A DNA stretch of 58,303 bases, from assembly GCA_014799385.1 (NCBI GenBank), contig JAAVIC010000019.1, forward strand, positions 1 through 58,303, given 5' to 3'. Below are positions 33,708 to 41,330 of the stretch, piece after piece (position 1 is the stretch's first letter; the number at the start of each line of letters is the position of its first letter). The translations under genes and the position numbers were made by a program. The notes beneath the pieces were generated by a model, which was not told the DNA's origin, did not search any database, and saw only the letters and a program-made list of their open reading frames with translations. This DNA comes from Oscillospiraceae bacterium. Its GTDB lineage: Bacteria; Bacillota; Clostridia; Oscillospirales; Ruminococcaceae.

Positions 33708-34819
33708 TCGAGGACACGGACGATCTCGAACGCATTGGACGAATTCATATGCTCAACGTTCACGGAGGGCTTTCCGAAGCCGAATTCAGCAACAGCGAAT
33801 GGCTTGCCGAAGAAGGAATGAAGCTCCTGAATTCGGGCAGCGGAATCGACACCGAGTACGGGAAACTTTTTGTGAATGAGGAAATCCCGTTCGATGAAAT
33901 TTTCAACGGAACTACATTCCCCGCTTATTTGTGTGAGCCTAATTCGGTCTCGGCGGTCGAAATAGGTTATTCCGATTTGACAGAGCTTGTCGAATTGCCG
34001 TGTGAGGATATCGCAATCAAAAAGGTGCTTCGCAGACTCGGCGCGGACAGCGTAAAGGACTGCAAAATTTCAGTCGATTCAACTCGGGATATTTCCGATG
34101 AGTGGTCGAAAAAGATCTCCGAGGTCGAAAAAACAAAAGACCTGTTTGGGCTGAACCGTATGCTGAAAACAGATGGTATCCGCTTGAATAGGGAGAAGCC
34201 CGTGAGCATATTTAATAAGGAAGTGACAAGGCAGCTTCGGGAAAATGACTTCGCCGTTTCCCAAGATGGTGATTCACTTAATGTCATGACAACCGACAGT
34301 TATTTGGTTAAAGTACTTGAAAACGGATCAATGCGTGTTCCCGAGAACTGTCCTTCCGATTCGTATTCTCAAATCAAAAAGGTAATGAAAGAGACTTACG
34401 ATTTCTGTTCAATCTTTGCAAAAGCCGCACCGCTCAAAGCAAATGGATTGTCGGAAAAATACCGTTGTCTTGCTGAATTCAACAGCACAGTCCTGGCAGC
34501 AAAATATAATGAGGAATATGGCTTTGAATTCGTTACATGGGATAGGACGTTCGACGGAAAGGGCGTTACACAGGGAAATTATTATTCCGACTATTTGGCG
34601 GCAAAAGAGAATTTCGCAATCCGATCCGGACTTATCGATAAGGATAAGCTATTCAGCACGGAGGAACTTGAACAGCTCGGGAAGTGCGTGAATTTCACCG
34701 CAAGGCACAACGGTGATCTCAACTTTGACGATTGTGAAAATCTGAAAAGATTGGGCGAGAAAATTTCGGAGAGCCTTCCGGTGCAACAGCAGAGCGACGC
34801 TCCCGAGCTGTCAATGTGA
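33704..34819 (+). CDS. Antirestriction protein ArdA-like, C-terminal part with an extra domain
   Basis: 371 residues starting at TTG 33704. Residues 1-70 continue the ArdA family (DDLERIGRIHMLNVHGGLSE, DTEYGKLFVNEEIPFDEIFN). Residues 75-240 are a further ArdA-like repeat (ELPCEDIAIKKVLRRLGADS). The last ~120 residues (NGLSEKYRCLAEFNSTVLAA, WDRTFDGKGVTQGNYYSDY) match proteins seen in ICEs beside DUF3849. It ends in APELSM, the tail shared by several ICE proteins. It probably shields incoming ICE DNA from restriction such as the neighbouring type I system. Confidence 0.65.
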   Translation: MIEDTDDLERIGRIHMLNVHGGLSEAEFSNSEWLAEEGMKLLNSGSGIDTEYGKLFVNEEIPFDEIFNGTTFPAYLCEPNSVSAVEIGYSDLTELVELPCEDIAIKKVLRRLGADSVKDCKISVDSTRDISDEWSKKISEVEKTKDLFGLNRMLKTDGIRLNREKPVSIFNKEVTRQLRENDFAVSQDGDSLNVMTTDSYLVKVLENGSMRVPENCPSDSYSQIKKVMKETYDFCSIFAKAAPLKANGLSEKYRCLAEFNSTVLAAKYNEEYGFEFVTWDRTFDGKGVTQGNYYSDYLAAKENFAIRSGLIDKDKLFSTEELEQLGKCVNFTARHNGDLNFDDCENLKRLGEKISESLPVQQQSDAPELSM

Positions 34820-34831
34820 AAGGGGCAGAAA

Positions 34832-35212
34832 ATGAAGATAAGTTTTAAAAGCCCGTTTCACAGAAAAGCATTCGTGAAATTCATTTCGGAAAATATCGCA
34901 AACCCGTACTGCTGCCGCCGCGAATATGTTGCGGCGGTTTTTCTGTTATCTGCGGATAAGTTTCTGTGGAAACGTGCCTGCCGCTCTTTAGCGGTGCATT
35001 CGATGAAATTCGACGGACTTGACCTGGTGGGAATTTCCACCGAGGGATACGCATTATTTATGGCGGCAAAGTCAATATACTGCGGCGGCGCAGGTGTTTC
35101 GTTGAACGAATTATGCGACGTGAATCTGATCGATGACCCAACCGCAATGACGATTTTCGCTGGAGTTATGTTGGTCAGAAACGGCGTTGGATTGCTGAAT
35201 TGGAGGATATAA
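34832..35212 (+). CDS. ICE protein of unknown function, weakly DUF6075-like
   Basis: 126 residues. The start ISFKSPFHRKAFVKFISE and the middle CCRREYVAAVFLLSADKFLW resemble DUF6075 proteins, which begin with F-x-H-x-x-F and have an alternating hydrophobic helix. The C-terminal half (YALFMAAKSIYCGGAGVSLN, DPTAMTIFAGVMLVRNG) is helical. There is no signal peptide. It follows ardA by 12 bases with GGGGCAG and is probably in the same transcript. Confidence 0.5.
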   Translation: MKISFKSPFHRKAFVKFISENIANPYCCRREYVAAVFLLSADKFLWKRACRSLAVHSMKFDGLDLVGISTEGYALFMAAKSIYCGGAGVSLNELCDVNLIDDPTAMTIFAGVMLVRNGVGLLNWRI

Positions 35213-35213
35213 T

Positions 35214-35570
35214 ATGAAACTGAAACCGATAACCATCGCCCTTGCTGTGGGCGCGTCTTTGATGATGACAAGCTGCGTATACAAAGTCGCAAACGAGCGC
35301 AACACCACCAATATTTTTAATATCGAGAGTCAGGGCGATATGGCGGTGACGCTGTACTACGACGTTGAAGAACCAACGATCACGTTCATAACGCCGGGCG
35401 GCACAAAAATCTCTGCGGACAGCCTGCCGACCGACCGCGATAATGGCGCGGTTTGCTACCATATAATCAACGCCGCTCCCGGTCAATGGCGAATGAGCTA
35501 CGACAAGAAAAACAACGGTACGCTCGAGGTAAATTGGGCGCCGGAGCTTAAACAGGAGGATTTGATATGA
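35214..35570 (+). CDS. Small putative lipoprotein
   Basis: 118 residues with a lipoprotein signal: KLKPITIALAVGASLMMTSC (lipobox LMMTSC, Cys ~21). The mature part is a short beta-rich domain (MAVTLYYDVEEPTITFITPG, APGQWRMSYDKKNNGTLEVN). It would sit on the outer face of the membrane, perhaps with the transfer apparatus or as a surface-exclusion factor, but no family is recognised. It overlaps the next gene by 4 bases (ATGA). Confidence 0.65.
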   Translation: MKLKPITIALAVGASLMMTSCVYKVANERNTTNIFNIESQGDMAVTLYYDVEEPTITFITPGGTKISADSLPTDRDNGAVCYHIINAAPGQWRMSYDKKNNGTLEVNWAPELKQEDLI

Positions 35571-35944
35571 TAAGTTTTTTTATTAAGAACGGGAATAACT
35601 CGCTGAAATTTGATATGCCCACGGACGAGTTGGTCGACCATTTGGGCAGCATCGGGATCAACAGTGATATCCCGATTACTTGCAGCGAGAAGATATATCT
35701 CGACTTCTACCCTACCGATGAAACGGACAAGATCGCGAAGATCGTGTGCGACCGCTTGCTCCCCGGGGATAAGATTTCCGACGTGAATGGGCTTTGCGTA
35801 AAGCTTGACGGAATGTGGAGGTTCAGCGCGGAGGAATTTGAAAGCGCACTCGCGGAAAACGATGTTCGCGGCGCGCTGAACATTGACGCGGCTTACGAGA
35901 AAATGCTGCATGAACCGGAGCAGACGAACGGTATGAGTATGTGA
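35567..35944 (+). CDS. ICE protein of unknown function with the MSM tail
   Basis: 125 residues, acidic and soluble. ISFFIKNGNNSLKFDMPTDE, LVDHLGSIGINSDIPITCSE and LPGDKISDVNGLCVKLDGMW suggest an alpha/beta fold resembling the first ArdA segment (strand, then DELVDHLGSIGI helix), so an ArdA-like or accessory antirestriction role is possible. It ends in TNGMSM. It is translationally coupled to the lipoprotein upstream. Confidence 0.55.
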   Translation: MISFFIKNGNNSLKFDMPTDELVDHLGSIGINSDIPITCSEKIYLDFYPTDETDKIAKIVCDRLLPGDKISDVNGLCVKLDGMWRFSAEEFESALAENDVRGALNIDAAYEKMLHEPEQTNGMSM

Positions 35945-35990
35945 CGGCATTAGCCTTAACATAAAATTTCACGCGGAGGGAGGTGATAGC

Positions 35991-36248
35991 ATGGCAATGA
36001 GCAGAGGACGAGTTGAATTCTACAAGGAGCATTATCCGGCAGGAACGCGCATTTGTCTTGACAGAATGGGCGACGATTCGCGATCGATTCCCGCAGGAAC
36101 AAAAGGCACGGTAGTTGTGGTGGATGATATCGGAACGGTTTTCGTGAATTTCGACTGTGGAAGAATGCTTGGGGTCTGCCCCGAGGCGGACAAGTTCCAC
36201 AAGATTTTCGAGCAGACGGAATCGCAGGAGCCGAAAATGTCGATGTAA
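35991..36248 (+). CDS. DUF4314-like small protein with the MSM tail
   Basis: 85 residues. The core PAGTRICLDRMGDDSRSIPA, GTKGTVVVVDDIGTVFVNFD, CGRMLGVCPEADKF is the DUF4314 pattern (an SH3-like barrel), common in clostridial mobile elements. The family usually ends near this point; here a linker (EQTESQ) and EPKMSM follow. Ribosome site GGAGGGAGGTG, ATG 35991. Function unknown. Confidence 0.75.
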   Translation: MAMSRGRVEFYKEHYPAGTRICLDRMGDDSRSIPAGTKGTVVVVDDIGTVFVNFDCGRMLGVCPEADKFHKIFEQTESQEPKMSM

Positions 36249-36262
36249 AATCGACGAAAAAA

Positions 36263-37381
36263 TTGCAGAGGAGTGATTTTATAGCAATTAAATTTTTTGA
36301 TTGTTTCGCCGGAATCGGAGGATTTCGGTCGGGACTTGAACAGGCGGGTGGCTTTGAGTGTATCGGGTTTTGCGAGATAGATAAACACGCTGCGGCGGCT
36401 TACAGAGCCATGTACGACACGGAGGGAGAGATTTTTTACGATGACATTACGAGAATTGATACAGCCCGAATGCCCGACTTCGACTTGTTCGTCGGCGGGT
36501 TCCCTTGTCAAGCATTTTCGTGCTGCGGAAAAATGGGAGGGTTTGACGATCCCCGAGGAGCTTTGTTCTTTGAGCTTGCCCGAATTATCAAAAACAAGCG
36601 GCCTGCGGCTTTCCTGTTGGAAAATGTTCCCGCGCTGCTTGGGCATCAGTCGGGGAGAACCTTTGGAACGATCCTTTACACGCTTTCGGAATTGGGGTAT
36701 TGCGTGGAATGGATGGTTCATAACTCTGCCCGTTTCGGAGTCCCTCAATCGAGGCGGAGGACTTACATTGTCGGACATCGCCGTCCAGAACGCGCCGGCA
36801 AAATATTCCCTGTCGAGTGCGGCGATTGCGAAAGCCCTGTCGAGATTATAGGCGGTCCGCAAGGCTCAAGAGTCTACTCTGCCGAGGGAACGGCGGTAAC
36901 GCAATGCTATAGCGGTCGCTTTGATGCGCGGCATCCGTGCCGCGCTTTGGCGACCGCTTCGCAACATCGTGTTGCGGGCTCGGGCGGTGGCGGCGGAAAA
37001 ACGGGCTTGTATTTTTTCGATATGAATCCCGATTTTGATTTTACGGAAAACGCTCGCTGTCTGCTCGCCCGATATGATTCGGGAGTGAGCAATCACAAGG
37101 GCGTTAATTCCAGAATTTTTGTTGAAGGAAATTTCCCTGGGGCAGTAAGATTTATTGACAAAAACGGAGTGCTGCGGATTGGCATTCTACGCAAGCTCAT
37201 GCCACTTGAGAGTTGGCGGCTGCAAGGCTTTGAGGACGATCAATTTAACAAGGTTGCGGCACTCGGAATGCGTGATGGTCAGCTTTATAAAATGGCCGGT
37301 AACGCGGTTTCCGTTCCCGTTATCAAGGCGATAGGCGAGAAAATTCGTGATGTTATTTTTGACGGAGGTGAGGAAAAATGA
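36263..37381 (+). CDS. DNA cytosine-C5 methyltransferase, with an in-frame palindromic insert
   Basis: ~370 residues. Motif I IKFFDCFAGIGGFRSGLEQA, motif IV GGFPCQAFS (catalytic Cys), motif VI LLENVPALL, motif VIII FGVPQSRRRTYIVG and motif X MAGNAVSVPV are all present. Within the target-recognition region the 65-nt palindromic element (36911-36975) is translated as roughly SGRFDARHPCRALATASQH before GGGGGKTGLYF. The start is unclear: the ribosome site GAGGAG (36268) would favour the codon at 36281, which is ATA, whereas TTG 36263 lies upstream of it. It probably modifies ICE DNA against restriction. Confidence 0.85.
   Translation: MQRSDFIAIKFFDCFAGIGGFRSGLEQAGGFECIGFCEIDKHAAAAYRAMYDTEGEIFYDDITRIDTARMPDFDLFVGGFPCQAFSCCGKMGGFDDPRGALFFELARIIKNKRPAAFLLENVPALLGHQSGRTFGTILYTLSELGYCVEWMVHNSARFGVPQSRRRTYIVGHRRPERAGKIFPVECGDCESPVEIIGGPQGSRVYSAEGTAVTQCYSGRFDARHPCRALATASQHRVAGSGGGGGKTGLYFFDMNPDFDFTENARCLLARYDSGVSNHKGVNSRIFVEGNFPGAVRFIDKNGVLRIGILRKLMPLESWRLQGFEDDQFNKVAALGMRDGQLYKMAGNAVSVPVIKAIGEKIRDVIFDGGEEK
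36911..36975. repeat. 65-nt nested palindromic element, copy 2, inside a coding region
   Basis: Outer stem AGCGGTCGC (36911-36919) / GCGACCGCT (36950-36958) around CGCGGC-atccgt-GCCGCG (36927-36944), then GCAACA-tcg-TGTTGC (36961-36975). Same length and layout as 4123-4187. It keeps the methyltransferase frame open. Confidence 0.75.
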
Positions 37382-37710
37382 AGCCAATTAACGCAAACGA
37401 AGCGGATTACGAGCGCTTTGAAATTCTCGGTCACGACGCGCTTTTCACTTGCTTGCGAATTGACCACAAGACGCTCCCCGAGGGGCTTTACGCCTACGAT
37501 ATCCGCGACAGCGATGACTGCGACGGAACGCCATCCGAGGTGCGGAAATTCGTAATGATCAACCATTGGGGAACAGTAATAACTCGAGAGCCTATTGAGG
37601 GCGCGGACGAGGGAATTGTCCTTGAAGATGATGATTACAACTATCTCGGCGAGGATATGACGCTCGATGAATTCGCAAATCCCGCTCCTATAATGGAGCA
37701 AACAATGTAA
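37378..37710 (+). CDS. LPD28-like accessory protein
   Basis: 110 residues, strongly acidic. LPEGLYAYDIRDSDDCDGTP and MINHWGTVITREPI match the LPD28 domain (large polyvalent protein-associated domain), found on mobile elements either alone or fused to helicase or primase proteins. It overlaps the methyltransferase stop by 4 bases. The tail (APIMEQTM) is a looser version of the shared ICE tail. Confidence 0.7.
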   Translation: MKPINANEADYERFEILGHDALFTCLRIDHKTLPEGLYAYDIRDSDDCDGTPSEVRKFVMINHWGTVITREPIEGADEGIVLEDDDYNYLGEDMTLDEFANPAPIMEQTM

Positions 37711-37819
37711 CAAATAATTGTGTTCGCCTGTGAAACAGCAGGTGCAGCACGACTCCAAATTGAATAAAGGTTGCTTTGGTCACCTCGCTGTTTTACGGCT
37801 TTGCACATTGCAGGAGGTG

Positions 37820-38656
37820 ATGAAAATAAATAGTTTTATGAGCTGGATCGGCGGCAAGAAAAGCAGCCGCGATATAATCATTCCGAGATTCCCGATATAT
37901 TACGAAAAATATATCGAGGTTTTTGGCGGAGGTGGCTGGATACTCTTCGGAAAGCCGCCCGGCAACGATCATGAGGTGTTCAATGACGCAAATTCAAATA
38001 TTTCAAATTTGTTTTATTGCGTTCGTGAACACAGCGAGGAACTAATCGAAAAGCTGCGATATGTGCTTAATTGTCGTGAAGATTTCGACAGAATCAAACA
38101 CATCATCAGCGAAAAAGCGGAGATAGGTGATGTGCAAAGAGCCAGCGAATTTTATCAGCTTATCCGTTACAGCTACGCAAGCTCGTGTGACAGCTTCGGA
38201 GGCAAGCCGCACAGTATGTGGGGAAACTTTCCGCTTATCGAACAGGCTTCAAGGCGATTGCAGCGGGTCGTGATCGAGAATAAGGATTTTGAGAAACTCA
38301 TCTCAGCACAGGACAGCGAGGTGAGCTTTTTTTATTGCGATCCGCCATACTTCTCGACCGAGAGCTATTATGAAAATGTTGGCTTCACGACCGCCGATCA
38401 TGAGCGATTGCGGGATTCGCTGAAAAACATTTCGGGAAAATTCCTTGTTTCATACAATGATTGTCCCGAAATACGCGAACTTTACGGCGGCTATGAAATG
38501 TATTCATATGAGCGCTTGAACAATATCCGTCAGCGGTTTGACGGCGGCAGTATGTTTGGCGAGCTGCTCATAGCCAACTACGACTTGAACGAAAGGCTGA
38601 ATACCAATCAGCAAATTTCACTTTTCGAAATGGAGGACAATTATGGTGACATTTAA
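37820..38656 (+). CDS. DNA adenine methyltransferase (Dam family)
   Basis: 278 residues: FMSWIGGKKSSRDIII, the AdoMet loop EVFGGGGWILFGKP, and catalytic DPPY in FFYCDPPYFSTESYYE. The C-terminal QRFDGGSMFGELLIANYDL is typical of Dam/D12-class enzymes. No restriction partner is adjacent, so it is an orphan methylase, probably for anti-restriction or element regulation. ATG 37820 follows AGGAGGTG; the upstream open frame lacks a ribosome site. It overlaps the next gene by 14 bases. Confidence 0.88.
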   Translation: MKINSFMSWIGGKKSSRDIIIPRFPIYYEKYIEVFGGGGWILFGKPPGNDHEVFNDANSNISNLFYCVREHSEELIEKLRYVLNCREDFDRIKHIISEKAEIGDVQRASEFYQLIRYSYASSCDSFGGKPHSMWGNFPLIEQASRRLQRVVIENKDFEKLISAQDSEVSFFYCDPPYFSTESYYENVGFTTADHERLRDSLKNISGKFLVSYNDCPEIRELYGGYEMYSYERLNNIRQRFDGGSMFGELLIANYDLNERLNTNQQISLFEMEDNYGDI

Positions 38657-38882
38657 CAGCAGAATTACGAAGAGCGGAAACATTAAGATGTCGGCGCAGC
38701 TGAGGGATATCCTTGCGCTCGTGCCGAACGACAGGGTCACGGTAACGATTGATTGCGACGCTCCCGATACGCTGAGAATTCCGCCGGAATTTTTGGAAGA
38801 AGCGGGTATCCCCGAGGACAGCGTTCTCGAGGTTTACACCGAGGACGGGCGCGTGATCGTGCAGGAGGCTGACGATGACTGA
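38643..38882 (+). CDS. AbrB/SpoVT-like small regulator
   Basis: 79 residues. An N-terminal strand pair (FNSRITKSGNIKMSAQLRDI) resembles an AbrB/MazE hairpin, and a second half (DTLRIPPEFLEEAGIPEDSVLEVYTEDGRV in outline) repeats the swapped-hairpin pattern. It could be a DNA-binding transition-state or antitoxin-type regulator. No toxin gene is adjacent. It lies between dam and the antirepressor gene with overlaps on both sides. Confidence 0.6.
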   Translation: MVTFNSRITKSGNIKMSAQLRDILALVPNDRVTVTIDCDAPDTLRIPPEFLEEAGIPEDSVLEVYTEDGRVIVQEADDD

Positions 38883-39661
38883 AAACGAAATTATCCTTTT
38901 CAAGCATAAGGAATTCGGCGAGATAAGGACGCTGAATATCGACGGCGAGCCGTGGTTTGTGGGCAAAGATATTGCGGAAAAACTTGGGTATGTTGAAGCG
39001 GCAAAAGCGATAAGGACACACGTTGACACGGAAGATAAAGGGGTGTCCGTTTTGGACACCCCCGGAGGGCAACAGAAATTTACAACAATCAACGAAAGCG
39101 GACTGTACAGCCTTATCCTTTCAAGCAAGCTGCCGAGCGCAAAAAAAATTCAAGCATTGGGTAACCGCCGAGATTCTCCCCTCTTTGAGAAAGCACGGAG
39201 CGTACTTCACTTCGGAAACTTTGCATAAAACCATGAGCGATCCGCGTGAGCTGGCGAAGCTGCTCACTGCGCTTGCGGATGAGCAGGATAAGCGCAGAAA
39301 GCTCGAAGAAGAAAATGCTTTCCTTTCGGTAAAAGCAAGCTACTACGACCGAATCTTGTACAGCAAGAATTCCGTTCCCGTAACGCAGATCGCAAAGGAC
39401 TACGGCATGACGGCGATTGCATTCAACAGAATGCTGCACGAATACGGAATACAATATCCGATTCGCAATTCGTGGGTTTTGTATGCGGAATATGCAGATA
39501 AAAATTACACGCAAAGCAAGACTTATCAAATCGGCGAAGATCGCTCGGTTATGCATACTTGCTGGACGCAAAAGGGGCGCATTTTCCTTTACGACTTTTT
39601 GAAATCGCATGGCGTTTTGCCTATGTGCGAACAGGAGGGCTATGATGAAACCCTTGTATAG
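38875..39661 (+). pseudogene. BRO/KilA-C type antirepressor interrupted at an A8 run
   Basis: The first frame (from ATG 38875) gives a BRO-N domain (EFGEIRTLNIDGEPWFVGKD, VLDTPGGQQKFTTINESGLY). At AAAAAAAA (39141-39148) it shifts and ends at 39228. The continuation is in another frame: KKFKHWVTAEILPSLRKHGA, then a KilA-C/phage antirepressor C-terminal domain (SVPVTQIAKDYGMTAIAFNR) to 39661. With seven A the two parts form one ~260-residue protein. This may be a mutation, transcriptional slippage or a sequencing error. Such proteins relieve repressor control of mobile elements. Confidence 0.75.
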
Positions 39662-40364
39662 ATATTCGGTTGAAACTGCGAAGCGTGACGGCGAGCTTGA
39701 CGCTTGGCGCGAGAGTCTAAAAGAGGATATCCGCTGTCGGGATTTCCTTGACGAACAGGTTAGGGAGAAATTTGACGGTTTTCGCTTGCCCGATGAATGC
39801 ATCGAAAATGCTATCAAGGAATTCGGCTACGACAGAACTATGTGGGTAATCGCTAATACAATCTTGGAGCGTAAGGGCGACGGAAGATTTAGTGAGCAGA
39901 ACCGGAAATGGGCAAAAAGCCTTAATATCTCATCAGATCGGCACAATTACGAGTTTGCACTGAATTCGCATAGCTGCACTGTTGACGGGCTGGCGAGTGA
40001 TGTTCGGAAGATGTATGACGCGCTCGGCTTGTTTTCGGGCAAGCATATCGTCCAATCGGACGAGCCGCAGGACTATGAGGGAAAACTGCTCATTCTCCGA
40101 GATATCTCTCTGAAAGAGAAATATCGGACTCCCGAAAATCAGTTGTTTCTGGCTGACGGCGGATTCGGCTGTTCCCCTACGGCAAGCGGTCGCAAGGTGT
40201 ACGGACAGTTTTTATCGGACGGTGAAAAAACGCAGTTTTATCGTCAAGACTTTATCGGCGTGATTGCCGACGAGCATATTCCCGATTGGGCGCGGGAAAA
40301 GCTCGAGCAGCTTACTGCGGAGCAGGAGCAGACGCAGAATAATTCGCCCGAAATGAAGATGTAA
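39642..40364 (+). CDS. DUF3849-type ICE protein with the shared tail
   Basis: 240 residues. The N-terminal ~85 match DUF3849 (YSVETAKRDGELDAWRESLK, FDGFRLPDECIENAIKEFGY, VIANTILERKGDGRFSEQNR). The second half (NYEFALNSHSCTVDGLASDV, PENQLFLADGGFGCSPTASG, GQFLSDGEKTQFYRQDFIGV) is a domain that commonly follows DUF3849 in these elements. Soluble; function unknown. ATG 39642 follows AGGAGGG. The last residues, SPEMKM, belong to the tail family. A strong terminator follows, ending the accessory operon. Confidence 0.7.
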   Translation: MMKPLYRYSVETAKRDGELDAWRESLKEDIRCRDFLDEQVREKFDGFRLPDECIENAIKEFGYDRTMWVIANTILERKGDGRFSEQNRKWAKSLNISSDRHNYEFALNSHSCTVDGLASDVRKMYDALGLFSGKHIVQSDEPQDYEGKLLILRDISLKEKYRTPENQLFLADGGFGCSPTASGRKVYGQFLSDGEKTQFYRQDFIGVIADEHIPDWAREKLEQLTAEQEQTQNNSPEMKM

Positions 40365-40365
40365 T

Positions 40366-40389
40366 ACCGCAGAGAGATCTGCGGTTTTT
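40366..40389 (+). terminator. Terminator between accessory genes and the pilus cluster
   Basis: ACCGCAGA-gaga-TCTGCGGT followed by TTTTT. It separates the antirestriction/accessory block from the first pilin gene. Confidence 0.8.
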
Positions 40390-40424
40390 GCATAAATAAA
40401 ATTATTTTTATGGAGGACTTTTTT

Positions 40425-40655
40425 ATGAGAAACTTTTTCAAGAATGCAAAGGCAAAGGTTCAGGCTAAGGCAGTGCGCGCGGCGATGCTTATTCAGGCAA
40501 AGCGCGCGGAAAATTTCGTGGACAGCGGTATCAAGATTCTGATCGCGGTCGTTATCGGCGCACTGCTGCTCGCCGGACTGTACGCGCTGTTCGGAGAAAC
40601 CATTATGCCCACCGTGACCGAAAAGGTCAAGGATATGTTCAATTTCAAGGGATAA
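40425..40655 (+). CDS. DUF6133-type pilin candidate, copy 1
   Basis: 76 residues. A basic N-terminus (MRNFFKNAKAKVQAKA) is followed by AENFVDSGIKILIAVVIGAL and a further hydrophobic stretch (LLAGLYALF), then a short polar end. The glutamate just before the hydrophobic helix recalls the Flp/Tad pilins, which are cut before a G/A-x4-E motif. A prepilin peptidase and the Tad machinery follow. The copy at 41331 differs at only four residues, and the ribosome-site region (TGGAGGACTTTTTTATGAGA) is repeated too. Probably the major pilin. Confidence 0.7.
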   Translation: MRNFFKNAKAKVQAKAVRAAMLIQAKRAENFVDSGIKILIAVVIGALLLAGLYALFGETIMPTVTEKVKDMFNFKG

Positions 40656-40879
40656 TGGGGAAGCTCGGAATGTGGCTTCTGGTGCTGATCGCGGTCGTGT
40701 TTCTTGCACGACCGCAAGGCACGGCAGCCGTTGAAGAACCACAGCAATATATAGCAAGCGCGGAATGCGCCGATGAGGGATCGGATAGCGGGTCAATCAT
40801 ATTAACTGTCATTATAATCGTGATCATTATCGGTGCAGTCGCGGACGCTTGCGGATCGGAGGATATTTATGAAAGTTGA
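40655..40879 (+). CDS. Small membrane protein with two hydrophobic segments
   Basis: 74 residues. The first hydrophobic segment (MWLLVLIAVVFLARP) could be a signal anchor. A polar, acidic loop of ~30 residues follows, then SIILTVIIIVIIIGAVADAC. ATG 40655 shares a base with the pilin stop. No family is recognised. Its place between two pilin genes suggests a minor pilin or an assembly factor. Confidence 0.55.
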   Translation: MGKLGMWLLVLIAVVFLARPQGTAAVEEPQQYIASAECADEGSDSGSIILTVIIIVIIIGAVADACGSEDIYES

Positions 40880-41201
40880 TGTGAAGATCACAAGTCTGAA
40901 TCCCGGCGACGGAGCTACAAAAGCGTATGCTTCTGTCAATCTGGACGATGTTATCGCTATAAGAAATATCCGTGTCATGGAGGGAAAAAAGGGTCTGTTT
41001 GCCTCAATGCCCTCGTATCAGGGTGCGGATAAAAAGTATTACGATATCGTTTTCCCCAAGACCGCGGAGTTGAGAGAGGAAATCAATAATGCGGTCGTAG
41101 ACGCATATAGACAGACGCTTGCGCAGCTTCAGGAGCAGACTGCCGGAAATTTTAATCGGTCGGAGCAGTCATATGAGGCGGCTCCGACGATGTCGATGTA
41201 A
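40869..41201 (+). CDS. SpoVG-family protein with the MSM tail
   Basis: 110 residues. The first ~80 are SpoVG-like (VDVKITSLNPGDGATKAYAS, VNLDDVIAIRNIRVMEGKKG, LFASMPSYQGADKKYYDIVF). Chromosomal SpoVG is an RNA/DNA-binding regulator affecting sporulation and septation. ICE copies may act as regulators or single-strand nucleic acid binders; that is inference. After a Q-rich helix (YRQTLAQLQEQT) the protein ends in APTMSM, which SpoVG itself lacks. Overlaps the preceding gene by 11 bases. Confidence 0.8.
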   Translation: MKVDVKITSLNPGDGATKAYASVNLDDVIAIRNIRVMEGKKGLFASMPSYQGADKKYYDIVFPKTAELREEINNAVVDAYRQTLAQLQEQTAGNFNRSEQSYEAAPTMSM

Positions 41202-41330
41202 TTAAAATTTCGGAGATTATTTGCGCCGTTGAGGATCAGAGATCGAGCCGCATTTATTTGTCGAATTTATCGGATCAGACATCGGCGCTTTGCCCGGGAT
41301 TTTTATAAATATTTTATGGAGGACTTTTTT

